Of a stretch of DNA of 64,000 nt, positions 34,945-43,952 are shown in pieces. Where the stretch lies: contig OW818667.1 of the NCBI GenBank assembly GCA_942493125.1, positions 1,736,001-1,800,000 of the forward strand. The letters run 5' to 3'. The translations under genes and the position numbers were made by a program. The notes under the pieces were generated by a model. The model was not told the DNA's origin and did not search any database. It saw nothing but the letters and a program-made list of their open reading frames with translations. Every line of letters begins with the position of its first letter. The first letter of the stretch is position 1. The stretch is from Fusibacter_C sp942493125. GTDB lineage: Bacteria; Bacillota; Clostridia; Peptostreptococcales; Acidaminobacteraceae.

Positions 34945-36393
34945 ATGTTAGATCATTCTAAAACACCTGTTTTTACCGCGATGAAAGCATATCGCGAGAG
35001 AAACGTCATTCCCTTCGACGTTCCAGGGCACAAGCACGGACGCGGTCTAAAAGAGTATAAAGACTATTTTGGAGATGCGATGCTTGAACTGGACGTAAAT
35101 TCCATGAAACCTCTAGACTTTCTTGGAAATCCAATCAGCGTAATTAAAGAATCCGAAGATCTGTTAGCAGATGCTTTTGGAGCTGACCAAGGATATTTCA
35201 TCGTGAACGGCACTTCTTTCGCCGTACAGGTGATGATCATGGCCGCTGTTGGCGAAGATGAAAAAATAATACTCCCTAGAAATGTACACAAATCTGCCAT
35301 CAATTCACTCATTCTTTGTGGTGCAGAACCTGTCTATATGGCACCAGAGATCGATAGTGAAATGGGCGTTTCGCATAATGTCACTTTAGAATCACTCGAA
35401 AAAGCATACAACGAGCATCCTGAAGCAAAGGCAGTTTTTATCATTAATCCAACTTATTACGGTGCCACTTGTGATCTTGAAGCCATCGTCAACTTTTGTC
35501 ACGAAAGAGATATGCTCGTCCTTGTGGATGAAGCCCATGGCACGCATTTTCACTTCAACGATAAATTCCCGATGAGCGGTATGCAAGCAGGTGCAGATAT
35601 GTCCGCTGTAAGTATTCATAAAACAGGCGGTTCTCTCACCCAAAGTTCAGCACTCCTCGTCAACACGCGTAAAATGGATGGCCGTTATGTGCGTAAAGTC
35701 ATCAATATGATGCAAACCACGAGTCCTTCCTATCTGCTTATGGGTTCTTTGGACGTGGCTAGAAAGATGCTTGCCACTGAAGGCAAATTGATTTTTGACC
35801 ACGTAATCGAAGTGGCACGTTATGCGCGCGAGAAAATCAATGCGATTCCAGGCTGCTACTCCATCGGTGAAGAGGCAATCGGTCGCCCAGGTGTCTATCG
35901 CTTCGATCCAACGAAACTCAGCGTCACGACGCGTGATATGGGTCTGAACGGCATGGAGCTTTACGATATCTTGCGCGATGAATACAACATTCAAATGGAA
36001 ACAGGTGATGTGTACAACTCACTTGCCATTTTAAGTGTTGGCGATGACTACGACAATGTGAATAAACTCATAGAAGCTCTTGAAGACATCAGCAAACGCT
36101 TTCATGGTGAAAGACTCGATTATTTAAAGATCGATCTTCATTATCCAGAAGTTGTCATCACACCTCGCGATGCCTTTTATGCTGAAAAAGAGATGGTGGC
36201 ACTTGATGATACTGAAGGTAGAATCAGCGGTGAATCACTCATGAGTTACCCACCTGGTATCCCAGTCGTCAGTTATGGCGAGCGCATCAATGAATCCGTA
36301 CTTGCTCAAATCAAGTTGTTCAAATCATCACACGGTATCATCACTGGCATGGAAGACCCTGAAGCGGACTTCATCAAAGTCATCAAGGAATAG
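34945..36393 (+). CDS. speA: Arginine decarboxylase (Orn/Lys/Arg decarboxylase family)
   Basis: 482 residues, PLP fold type I, compact Firmicute form. The PLP Lys226 lies in SVSIHKTGGSLTQSS, and the cofactor Asp195 in VDEAHGTHF. The N-terminal signature is VPGHKHGRG. The family also has lysine and ornithine decarboxylases; arginine is inferred because agmatinase (speB), which uses agmatine, is in the same operon. The start is the ATG after AAGGAGG, one codon inside an alternative TTG. Confidence 0.9.
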   Translation: MLDHSKTPVFTAMKAYRERNVIPFDVPGHKHGRGLKEYKDYFGDAMLELDVNSMKPLDFLGNPISVIKESEDLLADAFGADQGYFIVNGTSFAVQVMIMAAVGEDEKIILPRNVHKSAINSLILCGAEPVYMAPEIDSEMGVSHNVTLESLEKAYNEHPEAKAVFIINPTYYGATCDLEAIVNFCHERDMLVLVDEAHGTHFHFNDKFPMSGMQAGADMSAVSIHKTGGSLTQSSALLVNTRKMDGRYVRKVINMMQTTSPSYLLMGSLDVARKMLATEGKLIFDHVIEVARYAREKINAIPGCYSIGEEAIGRPGVYRFDPTKLSVTTRDMGLNGMELYDILRDEYNIQMETGDVYNSLAILSVGDDYDNVNKLIEALEDISKRFHGERLDYLKIDLHYPEVVITPRDAFYAEKEMVALDDTEGRISGESLMSYPPGIPVVSYGERINESVLAQIKLFKSSHGIITGMEDPEADFIKVIKE

Positions 36394-36422
36394 CAACATT
36401 AAAAACGGAAAATGCATAATAA

Positions 36423-36478
36423 TTAGCCAATAATTTATTGATGAGGAAATTGCTTATTGAATATAGATGATTGGCTAA
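36423..36478 (+). other. Intercistronic hairpin between speA and speE
   Basis: Perfect 9-bp arms TTAGCCAAT (36423-36431) and ATTGGCTAA (36470-36478). The loop includes GAGGAAATTGC, a partial copy of the dispersed motif. No U-run follows. It lies in a 159-nt gap inside an otherwise tight operon, so RNA processing, stability or a second promoter region are possible. Confidence 0.55.
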
Positions 36479-36552
36479 TCGTTTGCAGGTTATAAATAGA
36501 CTATTGAGGAAATAAGAACAATTTACACTATTATGAATTTTGGAGGTTACCC

Positions 36553-37398
36553 ATGGAATTATGGTACACGGAAAAACATACCGATACGGTTGATTTTTCA
36601 ATAAAAGTTAAAAAGCACATCTACTCAGAAGAAAGTGCCTTCCAAACGATCGATTTTTTTGAATCGGAAGAATTTGGTACATTCTTTACACTCGACGGCC
36701 TTATGATGGTCAATGAAAAAGACGAATTCGTTTATCACGATATGATCACACATGTTGCTATGGCAACAAATCCTGACATCAAACGCGTTCTTGTCATCGG
36801 CGGCGGCGACGGCGGTACAGTACGTGAACTCACGAGATATGCTCACCTCGAAAAGATCGACATGGTCGAAATCGACGAGATGGTTGTAAGAGCGTGTGAA
36901 AAGTATTTGCCAATCACGTCATCAAAACTTAACGACCCACGCGTGACGCTTTACTTTGAAGATGGTTTGGCATTTATCCACGGCAAAGTGGACCAATATG
37001 ACTTAATCCTCGTAGACAGCACAGATCCAATCGGTCCTGGCGAAGGGCTCTTCTCAGAAGCGTTCTATAACGATTGTTATGCAGCACTTTCAGATAAAGG
37101 CATCTTAATCAATCAACACGAAAGCCCATACTATGCAAACTATGCGCGTGAAATGAAGCGTTCACATTCTAAAATCAAAAAGATTTTCCCAATAAGCCGC
37201 GTTTATCAATTCCACATGCCGACGTATCCATCAGGACACTGGTTGTTTGGCTTTGCATCAAAAGCTTTTGATCCAATCGCAGATTTCAAACCGGAAGCTT
37301 GGAAAGCATTTGGCCTAGATACAAAATACTACAACACAGATTTGCATTTAGGTTGCTTTGCACTCCCAACTTTTGTTAAGAAACTTCTCGAGGAGTAA
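36553..37398 (+). CDS. speE: Spermidine synthase
   Basis: 281 residues. It transfers the aminopropyl group from decarboxylated AdoMet to putrescine. Visible: N-terminal beta domain, YHDMITHVAM, VLVIGGGDGGTVREL (AdoMet site) and the catalytic DSTDPIGPGEGLFSEAFY segment. Complete and correctly placed between speA and speB; ribosome site TTTGGAGG. Confidence 0.96.
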   Translation: MELWYTEKHTDTVDFSIKVKKHIYSEESAFQTIDFFESEEFGTFFTLDGLMMVNEKDEFVYHDMITHVAMATNPDIKRVLVIGGGDGGTVRELTRYAHLEKIDMVEIDEMVVRACEKYLPITSSKLNDPRVTLYFEDGLAFIHGKVDQYDLILVDSTDPIGPGEGLFSEAFYNDCYAALSDKGILINQHESPYYANYAREMKRSHSKIKKIFPISRVYQFHMPTYPSGHWLFGFASKAFDPIADFKPEAWKAFGLDTKYYNTDLHLGCFALPTFVKKLLEE

Positions 37399-37401
37399 AC
37401 C

Positions 37402-38250
37402 ATGCATTCTAATATTCATACATTTATTGGCTGTGACACTGATTTTGATGAAGCAGATCTCGTCATCTTCGGTGCACCATTTGATTCGACGACTTCCTTT
37501 AGACCAGGTACGCGTTTCGCAGCTGACTATATCCGCATGGATTCTTTCGGACTCGAAACCTATAGCCCTTATCTCGACAAAGATTTGGCAGACTATTCAC
37601 TAACGGATATTGGCAATCTAGATTTACCATTTGGTAATGCTGCAAAATCACTTGATATAATCGAAGAAACGGCTGCAACCATTTTAGCTGCGGATAAAAT
37701 TCCATTCCTAATAGGTGGCGAGCATCTCGTATCACTTGGTACGATTCGTGCAGCATACAAAAAACACCCTAATCTCAAATTGATTCACTTCGACGCACAT
37801 ACGGATCTACGTGAACACTACATGGGCGAACCACTCTCCCATGCCGCTGTCATCAGACGTGCTTGGGACTTTATGGGCGATGGCACCATCTATCAATTTT
37901 GTATTCGCTCTGGTGAAAAAGCTGAGTTCGAATGGGCAAAGACACATACACATCTTGAAAAATTCACATATGAGACGTTAAAATCAGTCGTCGAGTCACT
38001 TGGCACTGAAGACCCTATCTATGTGACCATTGATCTCGACGTATTTGATCCTGCGATTTTCTCTGGTACAGGCACGCCTGAACCAGGTGGTATCTTCTTT
38101 AAGGATATGATCGATATCCTTAAAACTTTGTCACCGCTCAACATCATTGGTGCAGACGTTGTGGAACTTTCACCACATTACGATCAAACAGGTGTCAGTA
38201 CGGCAACAGCGTGTAAAGTGATCAGAGAGTTGATGCTTACGATTTTATAA
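37402..38250 (+). CDS. speB: Agmatinase
   Basis: 282 residues of the ureohydrolase fold. Mn2+ ligands lie in GGEHLVSLG, HFDAHTDLRE and TIDLDVFDPA. It splits agmatine to putrescine and urea. Starts 3 nt after the speE stop. With speA and speDE it completes arginine to agmatine to putrescine to spermidine. Confidence 0.95.
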   Translation: MHSNIHTFIGCDTDFDEADLVIFGAPFDSTTSFRPGTRFAADYIRMDSFGLETYSPYLDKDLADYSLTDIGNLDLPFGNAAKSLDIIEETAATILAADKIPFLIGGEHLVSLGTIRAAYKKHPNLKLIHFDAHTDLREHYMGEPLSHAAVIRRAWDFMGDGTIYQFCIRSGEKAEFEWAKTHTHLEKFTYETLKSVVESLGTEDPIYVTIDLDVFDPAIFSGTGTPEPGGIFFKDMIDILKTLSPLNIIGADVVELSPHYDQTGVSTATACKVIRELMLTIL

Positions 38251-38280
38251 TGTTCTAAAAAGTATTCAAATCAATAAAAT

Positions 38281-38330
38281 AACCCCCAAGATGCACATAA
38301 TGCGCATTTTGGGGGTTTGCTATTTTTAAT
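38281..38330 (+). terminator. Terminator of the spermidine operon
   Basis: Stem AACCCCCAA/TTGGGGGTT with inner ATGC/GCgCAT pairing, then a T-rich tail. Confidence 0.88.
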
Positions 38331-38339
38331 ACACTTTTA

Positions 38340-38356
38340 GGAAATTGCATAATTAT
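38340..38356 (+). repeat. Dispersed intergenic motif, copy D
   Basis: GGAAATTGCATAATTAT, matching the core GGAAATTGCATAATTCC at 15 of 17 positions and overlapping the reverse complement of the flippase stop codon. Confidence 0.65.
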
Positions 38357-39885
38357 TTTTCTAAATTGTCAAAATCTGATTTTGTAAGCACTTTTCCGAA
38401 GAAGATACATACGGCATAGACGCCGACAGCTACAAAGATGGAAACCATAAGGTCAAGGCGCATTGGCAAGATGCCTTCTAGCGCTTTAAATAGACCAAGT
38501 GCCGTCAGTATCATGAGACCATTGGCTGCGAATGTCAAAGCGATTTTTATGAGAATGCTTTTTGTAGGTTTGAACAGGCGATATACCAAAATGAGGTTCA
38601 ACATCGCTGCCACAGCATAGGCGAATAATGTGGAATATGCAGCACCGTCAATGCCGATGCTCGGAATGCCAATCAAGATATAAGCCGTCACGACTTTGAT
38701 GACTGCACCTATAAATAAGTGAAGGACTGGGCGTTTGTATTGGTTAATACCTTGTAAGATGCTCGTCGTCGCTAGGTAAACAGACAAGAATGCGATGGAT
38801 AGGCCTAGAATTGCGAGTACAGAGGCGGCATCCACGGCAATTTCAGCTTTGGAAGGATATAAAAACAACAAGATTTGCTCTGAGAATGCGGCGATGCCAA
38901 GTCCCATCGGCAAGCCCAACACAACAGACAGCAATACGCCGAAGTTGATCTGATGGTCAATCGCAGCATTTTTTTGTGTGTAGCTCTTCGTGATCATCGG
39001 CAACAAACTTACTTGCAGTGCTGAAAAGACCACTTGTGAGATATTGATGATCGGACTTGAATAAAATGAAATGTAAGAAAAGAGAATTGCTGCCGTGCTC
39101 ACGAGTCCAATGTCTCTCAGCCTCCATACAACGAGTGTACCATCTATAATGGATAAAAGAGGCATAATCGAAGCGCCAAGGGCGATCGGCACGACGAGTT
39201 TCATAATCTTTTGGGTTACAGGTTTAAAACTTCCCTTTGTCTTGGTGTGATTCTTATAGTATTTTCTATGTCTACTAACGACATAGCCCCAGCTGATTAT
39301 CGCACCGAACAGTGCACCAGACGTGCCAGCTGCTGCGATAAAGTCGTCACCCATGGCAAACCCTGCCAACGTTGCAACGAGCGCTAAGCCGAGGATGACG
39401 CGGCCAAGCTGTTCTAAAAGCTGTGATATGCCGTAAATTTCAAGGCGCTGCGTGCCTTGGAAAAAGCCTCTGTATGCGGCATTAAGAGCTACAAAGTAAG
39501 ATGCCAAGCCCAGTACATAGAAGGAATACTTACTTTCAGGATAGCCGAGTCCATTAGATATAATACTTGCAAAGCCGATCAAGAATAGCATCGTCACAAT
39601 ACCAAAGATTTGCATCAATCGCCTTGAGACGTTTAGAACGTCATTTTGTAGCTGAAGATCATCATTTGCACTAGCCTCTGCCGTGAGCTTCGCAATAACT
39701 GCGGGTATCGCCGTCGATGAAATGACGATTAAGATGTTGTACCAAGGATAAGCCAACGAGTAGTAGGCCACTGCATCCTCCGACATAAATAATGCAAGAG
39801 GCACTCTATAGATTGCGCCGATTAATTTTATGATCAATCCAATTAGGCCAAGTATGCCCAGATTTTTAGCAAATTTATTTTTCAT
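38353..39885 (-). CDS. Oligosaccharide/lipid flippase, SpoVB/MurJ-like (MVF family)
   Basis: 510 residues with about 14 TM helices and no large soluble domain, the layout of the MOP/MVF flippase group (SpoVB, YtgP/Amj-type MurJ proteins). The N-terminal LGLIGLIIKLIGAIYRVPLALFM matches Clostridial SpoVB/YtgP members. It probably moves lipid-linked cell-wall precursors across the membrane. Stands alone; which of several paralogues it is cannot be told. Confidence 0.85.
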   Translation of the reverse strand: MKNKFAKNLGILGLIGLIIKLIGAIYRVPLALFMSEDAVAYYSLAYPWYNILIVISSTAIPAVIAKLTAEASANDDLQLQNDVLNVSRRLMQIFGIVTMLFLIGFASIISNGLGYPESKYSFYVLGLASYFVALNAAYRGFFQGTQRLEIYGISQLLEQLGRVILGLALVATLAGFAMGDDFIAAAGTSGALFGAIISWGYVVSRHRKYYKNHTKTKGSFKPVTQKIMKLVVPIALGASIMPLLSIIDGTLVVWRLRDIGLVSTAAILFSYISFYSSPIINISQVVFSALQVSLLPMITKSYTQKNAAIDHQINFGVLLSVVLGLPMGLGIAAFSEQILLFLYPSKAEIAVDAASVLAILGLSIAFLSVYLATTSILQGINQYKRPVLHLFIGAVIKVVTAYILIGIPSIGIDGAAYSTLFAYAVAAMLNLILVYRLFKPTKSILIKIALTFAANGLMILTALGLFKALEGILPMRLDLMVSIFVAVGVYAVCIFFGKVLTKSDFDNLEK

Positions 39886-39975
39886 AATCCCTCGTTTTCG
39901 TATTAGTTTTAACCAACTTCTATTATAAACGATTCTTTGCGCATTGAAAAGTTTTCATCGTCCATGCATAAAAAA

Positions 39976-39997
39976 AAGCTTGGTTTTCACCAAGCTT
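39976..39997 (-). terminator. Terminator of sigI-rsgI
   Basis: AAGCTTGG/CCAAGCTT stem with a 6-nt loop; on the minus strand it is followed by a run of eight T. Confidence 0.88.
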
Positions 39998-40016
39998 AAG
40001 CATACTAAATATAGGT

Positions 40017-40031
40017 GATTATGCAATTTCC
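40017..40031 (-). repeat. Dispersed intergenic motif, copy E
   Basis: On the minus strand it reads GGAAATTGCATAATC, 5 nt past the rsgI stop. It is in the opposite orientation, relative to its gene, to copies B, C and D. Confidence 0.6.
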
Positions 40032-40035
40032 ATAA

Positions 40036-41268
40036 TCAATTATTCTTTTTTGGCTTTGAACCGTCTTTACCCGTTTCATGATCTTTATCCGTTTCAGTTT
40101 CTATCTCCGATTCACTCTCTTCAACTTTTTCAACATCAAACGATTTTCTGTTTTTATTGCCTGCAAAGTTGCTGTTTTCTACATTGTGCTTGATATTGTC
40201 GATGCTACCGCTTGTGTTTTTATTGCCGTTGTTATTGTTGTTGCCATTATTGTTATTGCTGTTGCCGTTGTTGTGGTTGCTATTATTACTATTGCCATTA
40301 TTATAGTTTGAATTTGTTGACTCTTGAGTTGTCTCGTCTTGATCCATATTGTTGCCGTTGCCATTATTGTCCATGTCATTGCCATTACTGTCCATGTTAT
40401 TGCCATTGTCTTCTTTGCCATTGCCATTGTTGTCATTGACTTTATCGCCATGATCTATCTCTTCTGTCGTTGTAGTGGCAGGTTTATTGCCATTATCATT
40501 CGGTTTATTATTGGACTTAATATGCTTGCCATCTTCTACAATCGCATAAGGCTTGACGGTTTCTGAATGGCGCTCTTTTTCATATTGTCCAATCGTCAAA
40601 TGCTCTTTTTCTGCAGCTTTGATCGTTTGCGCATTTGAACTCACTGAACTGATAACAACATGCTCTTCGTCAAAACTGCTATAGTCGACTTCACTTAACA
40701 CTTTGTCTAAAAGTATATCAACATCACTGCTCATCTGCAGTTTATTCACATCATTTTTAGAAGGTTTATATAAAGCTGCAGCAATTAAAATTTCATTTTG
40801 ATCCGATTTAAGATAATCCATCTCCGTAGCTAGTGTAAATAACTCAGTAAGGACACTTGATGCAGATTTTTTCTTGATAAAATCATACTCTGACAAAAGG
40901 TTTTCACCATCTGCGTTCATACTTTCTATTCTGAGGACATTATAATCTTCATCTATAAACAATTGGATACTTGGGTTGATATCGACAGAAATAACCGCGT
41001 AAGACATCGGCGCAAAACTTTGCGTTACGAGAATCATAATTAACAATGCCATGACACCGGTCACTTGTAGAAGTCGTTTGCTAAACAAAGGCAGCTTAAA
41101 TGAACCAGTTGCTCTCGTTTTCATATAGAGATCATGATCTGTGATGTATATGCCACCACCAACAGACATGTCACTTTTACGAACGATTCTTTTGAATGCA
41201 CCGCTGTCAGTTAAAACAACTGCGTAATCTGCATTTAAATCTACAATTTTAGCTTTTTGAATTTCCAT
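40036..41268 (-). CDS. rsgI: RsgI-type membrane anti-sigma factor with Asn-rich tail
   Basis: About 410 residues. The cytoplasmic RsgI_N domain (1-55: MEIQKAKIVDLNADYAVVLTDSG) holds SigI inactive. One TM helix (about 65-85) follows, then the conserved extracellular segment AVISVDINPSIQLFID with the Asn-Pro site where RsgI proteins are known to self-cleave. The distal part (about residues 240-360) is low-complexity Asn/Gly/Asp, with no carbohydrate-binding module as in cellulolytic Clostridia. The sensed signal is therefore unclear. Start taken at ATG 41268, 8 nt after AAAGGG; it overlaps sigI. Confidence 0.9.
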   Translation of the reverse strand: MEIQKAKIVDLNADYAVVLTDSGAFKRIVRKSDMSVGGGIYITDHDLYMKTRATGSFKLPLFSKRLLQVTGVMALLIMILVTQSFAPMSYAVISVDINPSIQLFIDEDYNVLRIESMNADGENLLSEYDFIKKKSASSVLTELFTLATEMDYLKSDQNEILIAAALYKPSKNDVNKLQMSSDVDILLDKVLSEVDYSSFDEEHVVISSVSSNAQTIKAAEKEHLTIGQYEKERHSETVKPYAIVEDGKHIKSNNKPNDNGNKPATTTTEEIDHGDKVNDNNGNGKEDNGNNMDSNGNDMDNNGNGNNMDQDETTQESTNSNYNNGNSNNSNHNNGNSNNNNGNNNNNGNKNTSGSIDNIKHNVENSNFAGNKNRKSFDVEKVEESESEIETETDKDHETGKDGSKPKKNN

Positions 41269-41917
41269 TTTCATCACCCTTTAATGTTTCTAATATCCAT
41301 GATTGCAAACTGCTTAACTCTTCGTTGAATATGATCGATACTGTCAAAATGTATTGTCGATGCAAATACACAAACCTTCTTGTGGAATTGACGACCTTTA
41401 AAATTTCCCCTACGGGAAGTTTGAATGTGCGGTAAATCTCTTCCATGATACGCTTTACTTTGGAAACTTCTATCCCTACATGAATCGCTCGTACACGCGT
41501 ATCGTAGTGGCGCGGGCTAATATCAACCAAATCGTCAAAAGTAAGGTCAAATTTTTTAAGCTGATGAGACAACTCGACGATTTCAAGTCTCAAATCGTCA
41601 TCTTTCATAGGTGCTGCTAAATCCTCATCAAGCGCTTCATGTCCATAATGTTTCTTTTGCCCTCTGTGGTAATCGATCAACTTATTTTTGATGACTGTTG
41701 TCGCATAAGTCTCAAATTTGCTTTGATCTGGTTTATAAGTATCGATCGCGGCGTTGAACGCTTCAAGAGCAATACTAAACTCCTCGTCGTTCTCGATAGA
41801 TATGTATCTTCCGATTGCTGATGAGGTCGTATATATAATAAATGGGATATGTTCTTTTATAAATAAATCCCTGAGTAGGGCATCGGTTTTCGCGTCGAAA
41901 ATAGTTACTGTATCCAT
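41249..41917 (-). CDS. sigI: RNA polymerase sigma factor SigI
   Basis: 222 residues. Sigma-70 region 2 (about 15-95) includes NDEEFSIALEAFNAAIDTYKPDQSKFETYATTVIKNKLIDYHRG, typical of SigI. The C-terminal half is the SigI-specific DNA-binding domain. In Bacillus and Clostridium SigI governs heat, cell-wall or polysaccharide-degradation genes. The start ATG follows TTGGAGGCC. Its gene overlaps rsgI by about 20 nt, giving paired production of sigma and anti-sigma. No ACCCC/CGAA-type SigI promoter was found upstream. Confidence 0.92.
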   Translation of the reverse strand: MDTVTIFDAKTDALLRDLFIKEHIPFIIYTTSSAIGRYISIENDEEFSIALEAFNAAIDTYKPDQSKFETYATTVIKNKLIDYHRGQKKHYGHEALDEDLAAPMKDDDLRLEIVELSHQLKKFDLTFDDLVDISPRHYDTRVRAIHVGIEVSKVKRIMEEIYRTFKLPVGEILKVVNSTRRFVYLHRQYILTVSIIFNEELSSLQSWILETLKGDENGNSKS

Positions 41918-42067
41918 GTTATTGGCCTCCAACTATATTATACCATGCAGAGAATGCCAATAAATGTCTTTATCATTACAAACAATTTCATATTTAATCT
42001 CTTTTTTTGTAGAATTCCGATTCTCGTTATTATATACGTATCAATCTCCGTTTTTATGTGACAAAAA

Positions 42068-42113
42068 AACAGGTGATTTCAATCAGATTTGTAATCTGTT
42101 TGATATCCCTGTT
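42068..42113 (-). terminator. Terminator of the alpha/beta hydrolase pair
   Basis: Long stem with AACAGG/CCTGTT outer and CAGATT/AATCTG inner arms; on the minus strand it ends in CTGTTTTTTTG just after the hydrolase stop. Confidence 0.88.
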
Positions 42114-42121
42114 AATCGTTT

Positions 42122-42946
42122 TTATAAAACAAATGATTCATCAGCGACCATCATGAACCCAAGTACTGATGCGAAAAATTCGATAGGCTGCTCGTACATG
42201 GATGCGTGACCGCATTTCTTGATGACCAAGAACCGAGAATTAGGAATACATGCACCCAGTTCTTCTTGTCTAGATAAAGGGGTGATGCCATCTTGATCCG
42301 CACCGATTATCAACGTCGGCACTTTAATTTGGCTGATTCTCATTCGTTCGTCGTGTGATTCGGCACTAAGGACCAGACGGATAAACCCTTCGTACCATTT
42401 TTTATCAAAGACTTTGTCAAATAGACGTTCACGAGCACCTAACCAGTCGATTTGTCGTTCATAAAAATCACTCGAATAAATCGGAGGTATTGTCGCTTTG
42501 AAAAATTGCCTCCCATCGTAGGTTCTAGCAGCATTGATCCACGCTTCCCCGATAGCTTTTAACTGAGGATCGGTATTAGCCGTTGTATTGGCCAGTATGA
42601 GCTTGGAAAGAGATTCGCCTCCGCCGTATTGTAGAGCATATTTCATAGCCACTTCACCACCGTACGAAATGCCGAGTAAAGTCACTTGCTTCAGGTCAAG
42701 TGCTTTTAACACCTCATACACGAGTTCAACTTGAACATCCTGTGAATAATACCCGTCTAGATGATCTGTTTTTCCTTGATCAAAAAAGTCAATCAACACA
42801 ACTTTTACATGTTTTGTCAGCATGCCCAAAAAAGGTTGCCAACTGGCACAACTCATCATGATCCCATTTAAGATAACGAGTACCTCTTCAGAATCACCAT
42901 GGATTTCATAGTATACTTTTTTATTGCGAACCTCTAAAAAGGCCAT
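42122..42946 (-). CDS. Alpha/beta hydrolase
   Basis: 274 residues. Nucleophile elbow GISYGG (Ser near residue 95), acid probably in GADQDGITP, and His in KKCGHASMYEQP. Oxyanion-hole region ILNGIMMSCASWQPFL. No lid-domain feature I can use to name a substrate; esterase, lactonase and MhpC-like C-C hydrolase are options. It begins 1 nt after the stop of the second hydrolase gene, so the two are co-expressed. Confidence 0.82.
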   Translation of the reverse strand: MAFLEVRNKKVYYEIHGDSEEVLVILNGIMMSCASWQPFLGMLTKHVKVVLIDFFDQGKTDHLDGYYSQDVQVELVYEVLKALDLKQVTLLGISYGGEVAMKYALQYGGGESLSKLILANTTANTDPQLKAIGEAWINAARTYDGRQFFKATIPPIYSSDFYERQIDWLGARERLFDKVFDKKWYEGFIRLVLSAESHDERMRISQIKVPTLIIGADQDGITPLSRQEELGACIPNSRFLVIKKCGHASMYEQPIEFFASVLGFMMVADESFVL

Positions 42947-42947
42947 C

Positions 42948-43835
42948 TTAATGCTCCTTAATCAATGCGACAACCTTATCGAACTGATCGACCATTGGGT
43001 TGTGACCGCTATTTTCTAGTATGACGAGTTTAGAATTATCTTTAAGCGCATCATGTATACCCATCGCCATAGTCATTGGAACGACGATGTCTTTGTCACC
43101 TTGAATGATGAGAACAGGGCACTTGACCTTGAAGATCTCACCGGTACCAACAGTATAACCATTGTCAGTATCAGACAGGTTAAAACGCGTTAAGGCGTAA
43201 TCAATATCCACCAAATTTCTCTGAAGAAGCATTTCTTCGATGTAACGGTCGTAGTCGCTCTCTTCCGGTTGGTTCCCTGCCGTGTATATCGCATAATTCC
43301 ATAGCATTTTATAAAAAGCGGCATCTTTAGAAGCAATTGCAGCTAAGACTGGCGCAACTTGAACAGGGTCACTTTCAATATCTTCTTTTGTAATCAATTT
43401 TTCTGAGAGCATCGCTTGACCTGTAGCATCTTTTTTAAACATCGGATAACCTGTTATGCCTACACTTTCTAGTAGGATCACACGTTTTACGAGAGTTGGA
43501 ATATCTGCTGCGAGCTGTAAGGCAATCCCCCCACCTGTTGACCAACCGAGGACTTCCAAATCCTTGAGTCTGAGTTTATCGATAAAGAACTCCAAGTCCT
43601 CACTGAGGTCCTTAAGGCTGTCAAAGCGTTCATGGTAAGACGAATGGCCAAAACCTCTCAAATCCACAGCGTATATTTTAAAGTCGTCATATAGTGCATC
43701 CATCAAGTGGTCAAAATGTGCAGAAGAAGACATGTTTCCGTGTATGAGCAGGATATTTCGATCGCCTAGTCCACCTTCACGGTAAGCGAGGACTTCATTT
43801 CTTATTTGTATTTTTTTAAATTCAAATTCTTTCAT
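42948..43835 (-). CDS. Alpha/beta hydrolase
   Basis: 295 residues. HGNMSSSAHFDHLM (oxyanion hole), nucleophile elbow GWSTGGG, acid in IIQGDKDIVVP and His in NSGHNPMVD form a full triad. It resembles its downstream neighbour in overall layout, with low identity by eye, so an old duplication is possible. First of a two-gene unit, with an inverted repeat spanning its promoter. Substrate unknown. Confidence 0.82.
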   Translation of the reverse strand: MKEFEFKKIQIRNEVLAYREGGLGDRNILLIHGNMSSSAHFDHLMDALYDDFKIYAVDLRGFGHSSYHERFDSLKDLSEDLEFFIDKLRLKDLEVLGWSTGGGIALQLAADIPTLVKRVILLESVGITGYPMFKKDATGQAMLSEKLITKEDIESDPVQVAPVLAAIASKDAAFYKMLWNYAIYTAGNQPEESDYDRYIEEMLLQRNLVDIDYALTRFNLSDTDNGYTVGTGEIFKVKCPVLIIQGDKDIVVPMTMAMGIHDALKDNSKLVILENSGHNPMVDQFDKVVALIKEH

Positions 43836-43880
43836 GCGTTACCCTACTTTCGTAATTTATAAAAGATCGACATCAACAAA

Positions 43881-43933
43881 GTTGACCCTGCCACTATTAT
43901 ACGCCGAAAAGCGCTAAAAAAGCAGGGGTCAAC
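43881..43933 (-). promoter_or_regulatory. Inverted repeat spanning the promoter of the hydrolase pair
   Basis: Arms GTTGACCCTGC (43881-43891) and GCAGGGGTCAAC (43922-43933) are inverted copies differing by one inserted base. A TATAAT box on the minus strand (43901-43896) lies between them, placing the start point in the left arm. It is either a two-site operator or a stem-loop early in the transcript. Confidence 0.6.
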
Positions 43934-43952
43934 TATAGGGGATTATCTATTT

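Noticed and set aside
40078..40566. Overlapping plus-strand ORFs with odd compositions (Cys/Tyr-rich, Val/Ile-rich)
   Set aside because: They are antisense readings of the Asn-Gly-rich part of rsgI; repeated codons create open frames on the other strand without start signals.
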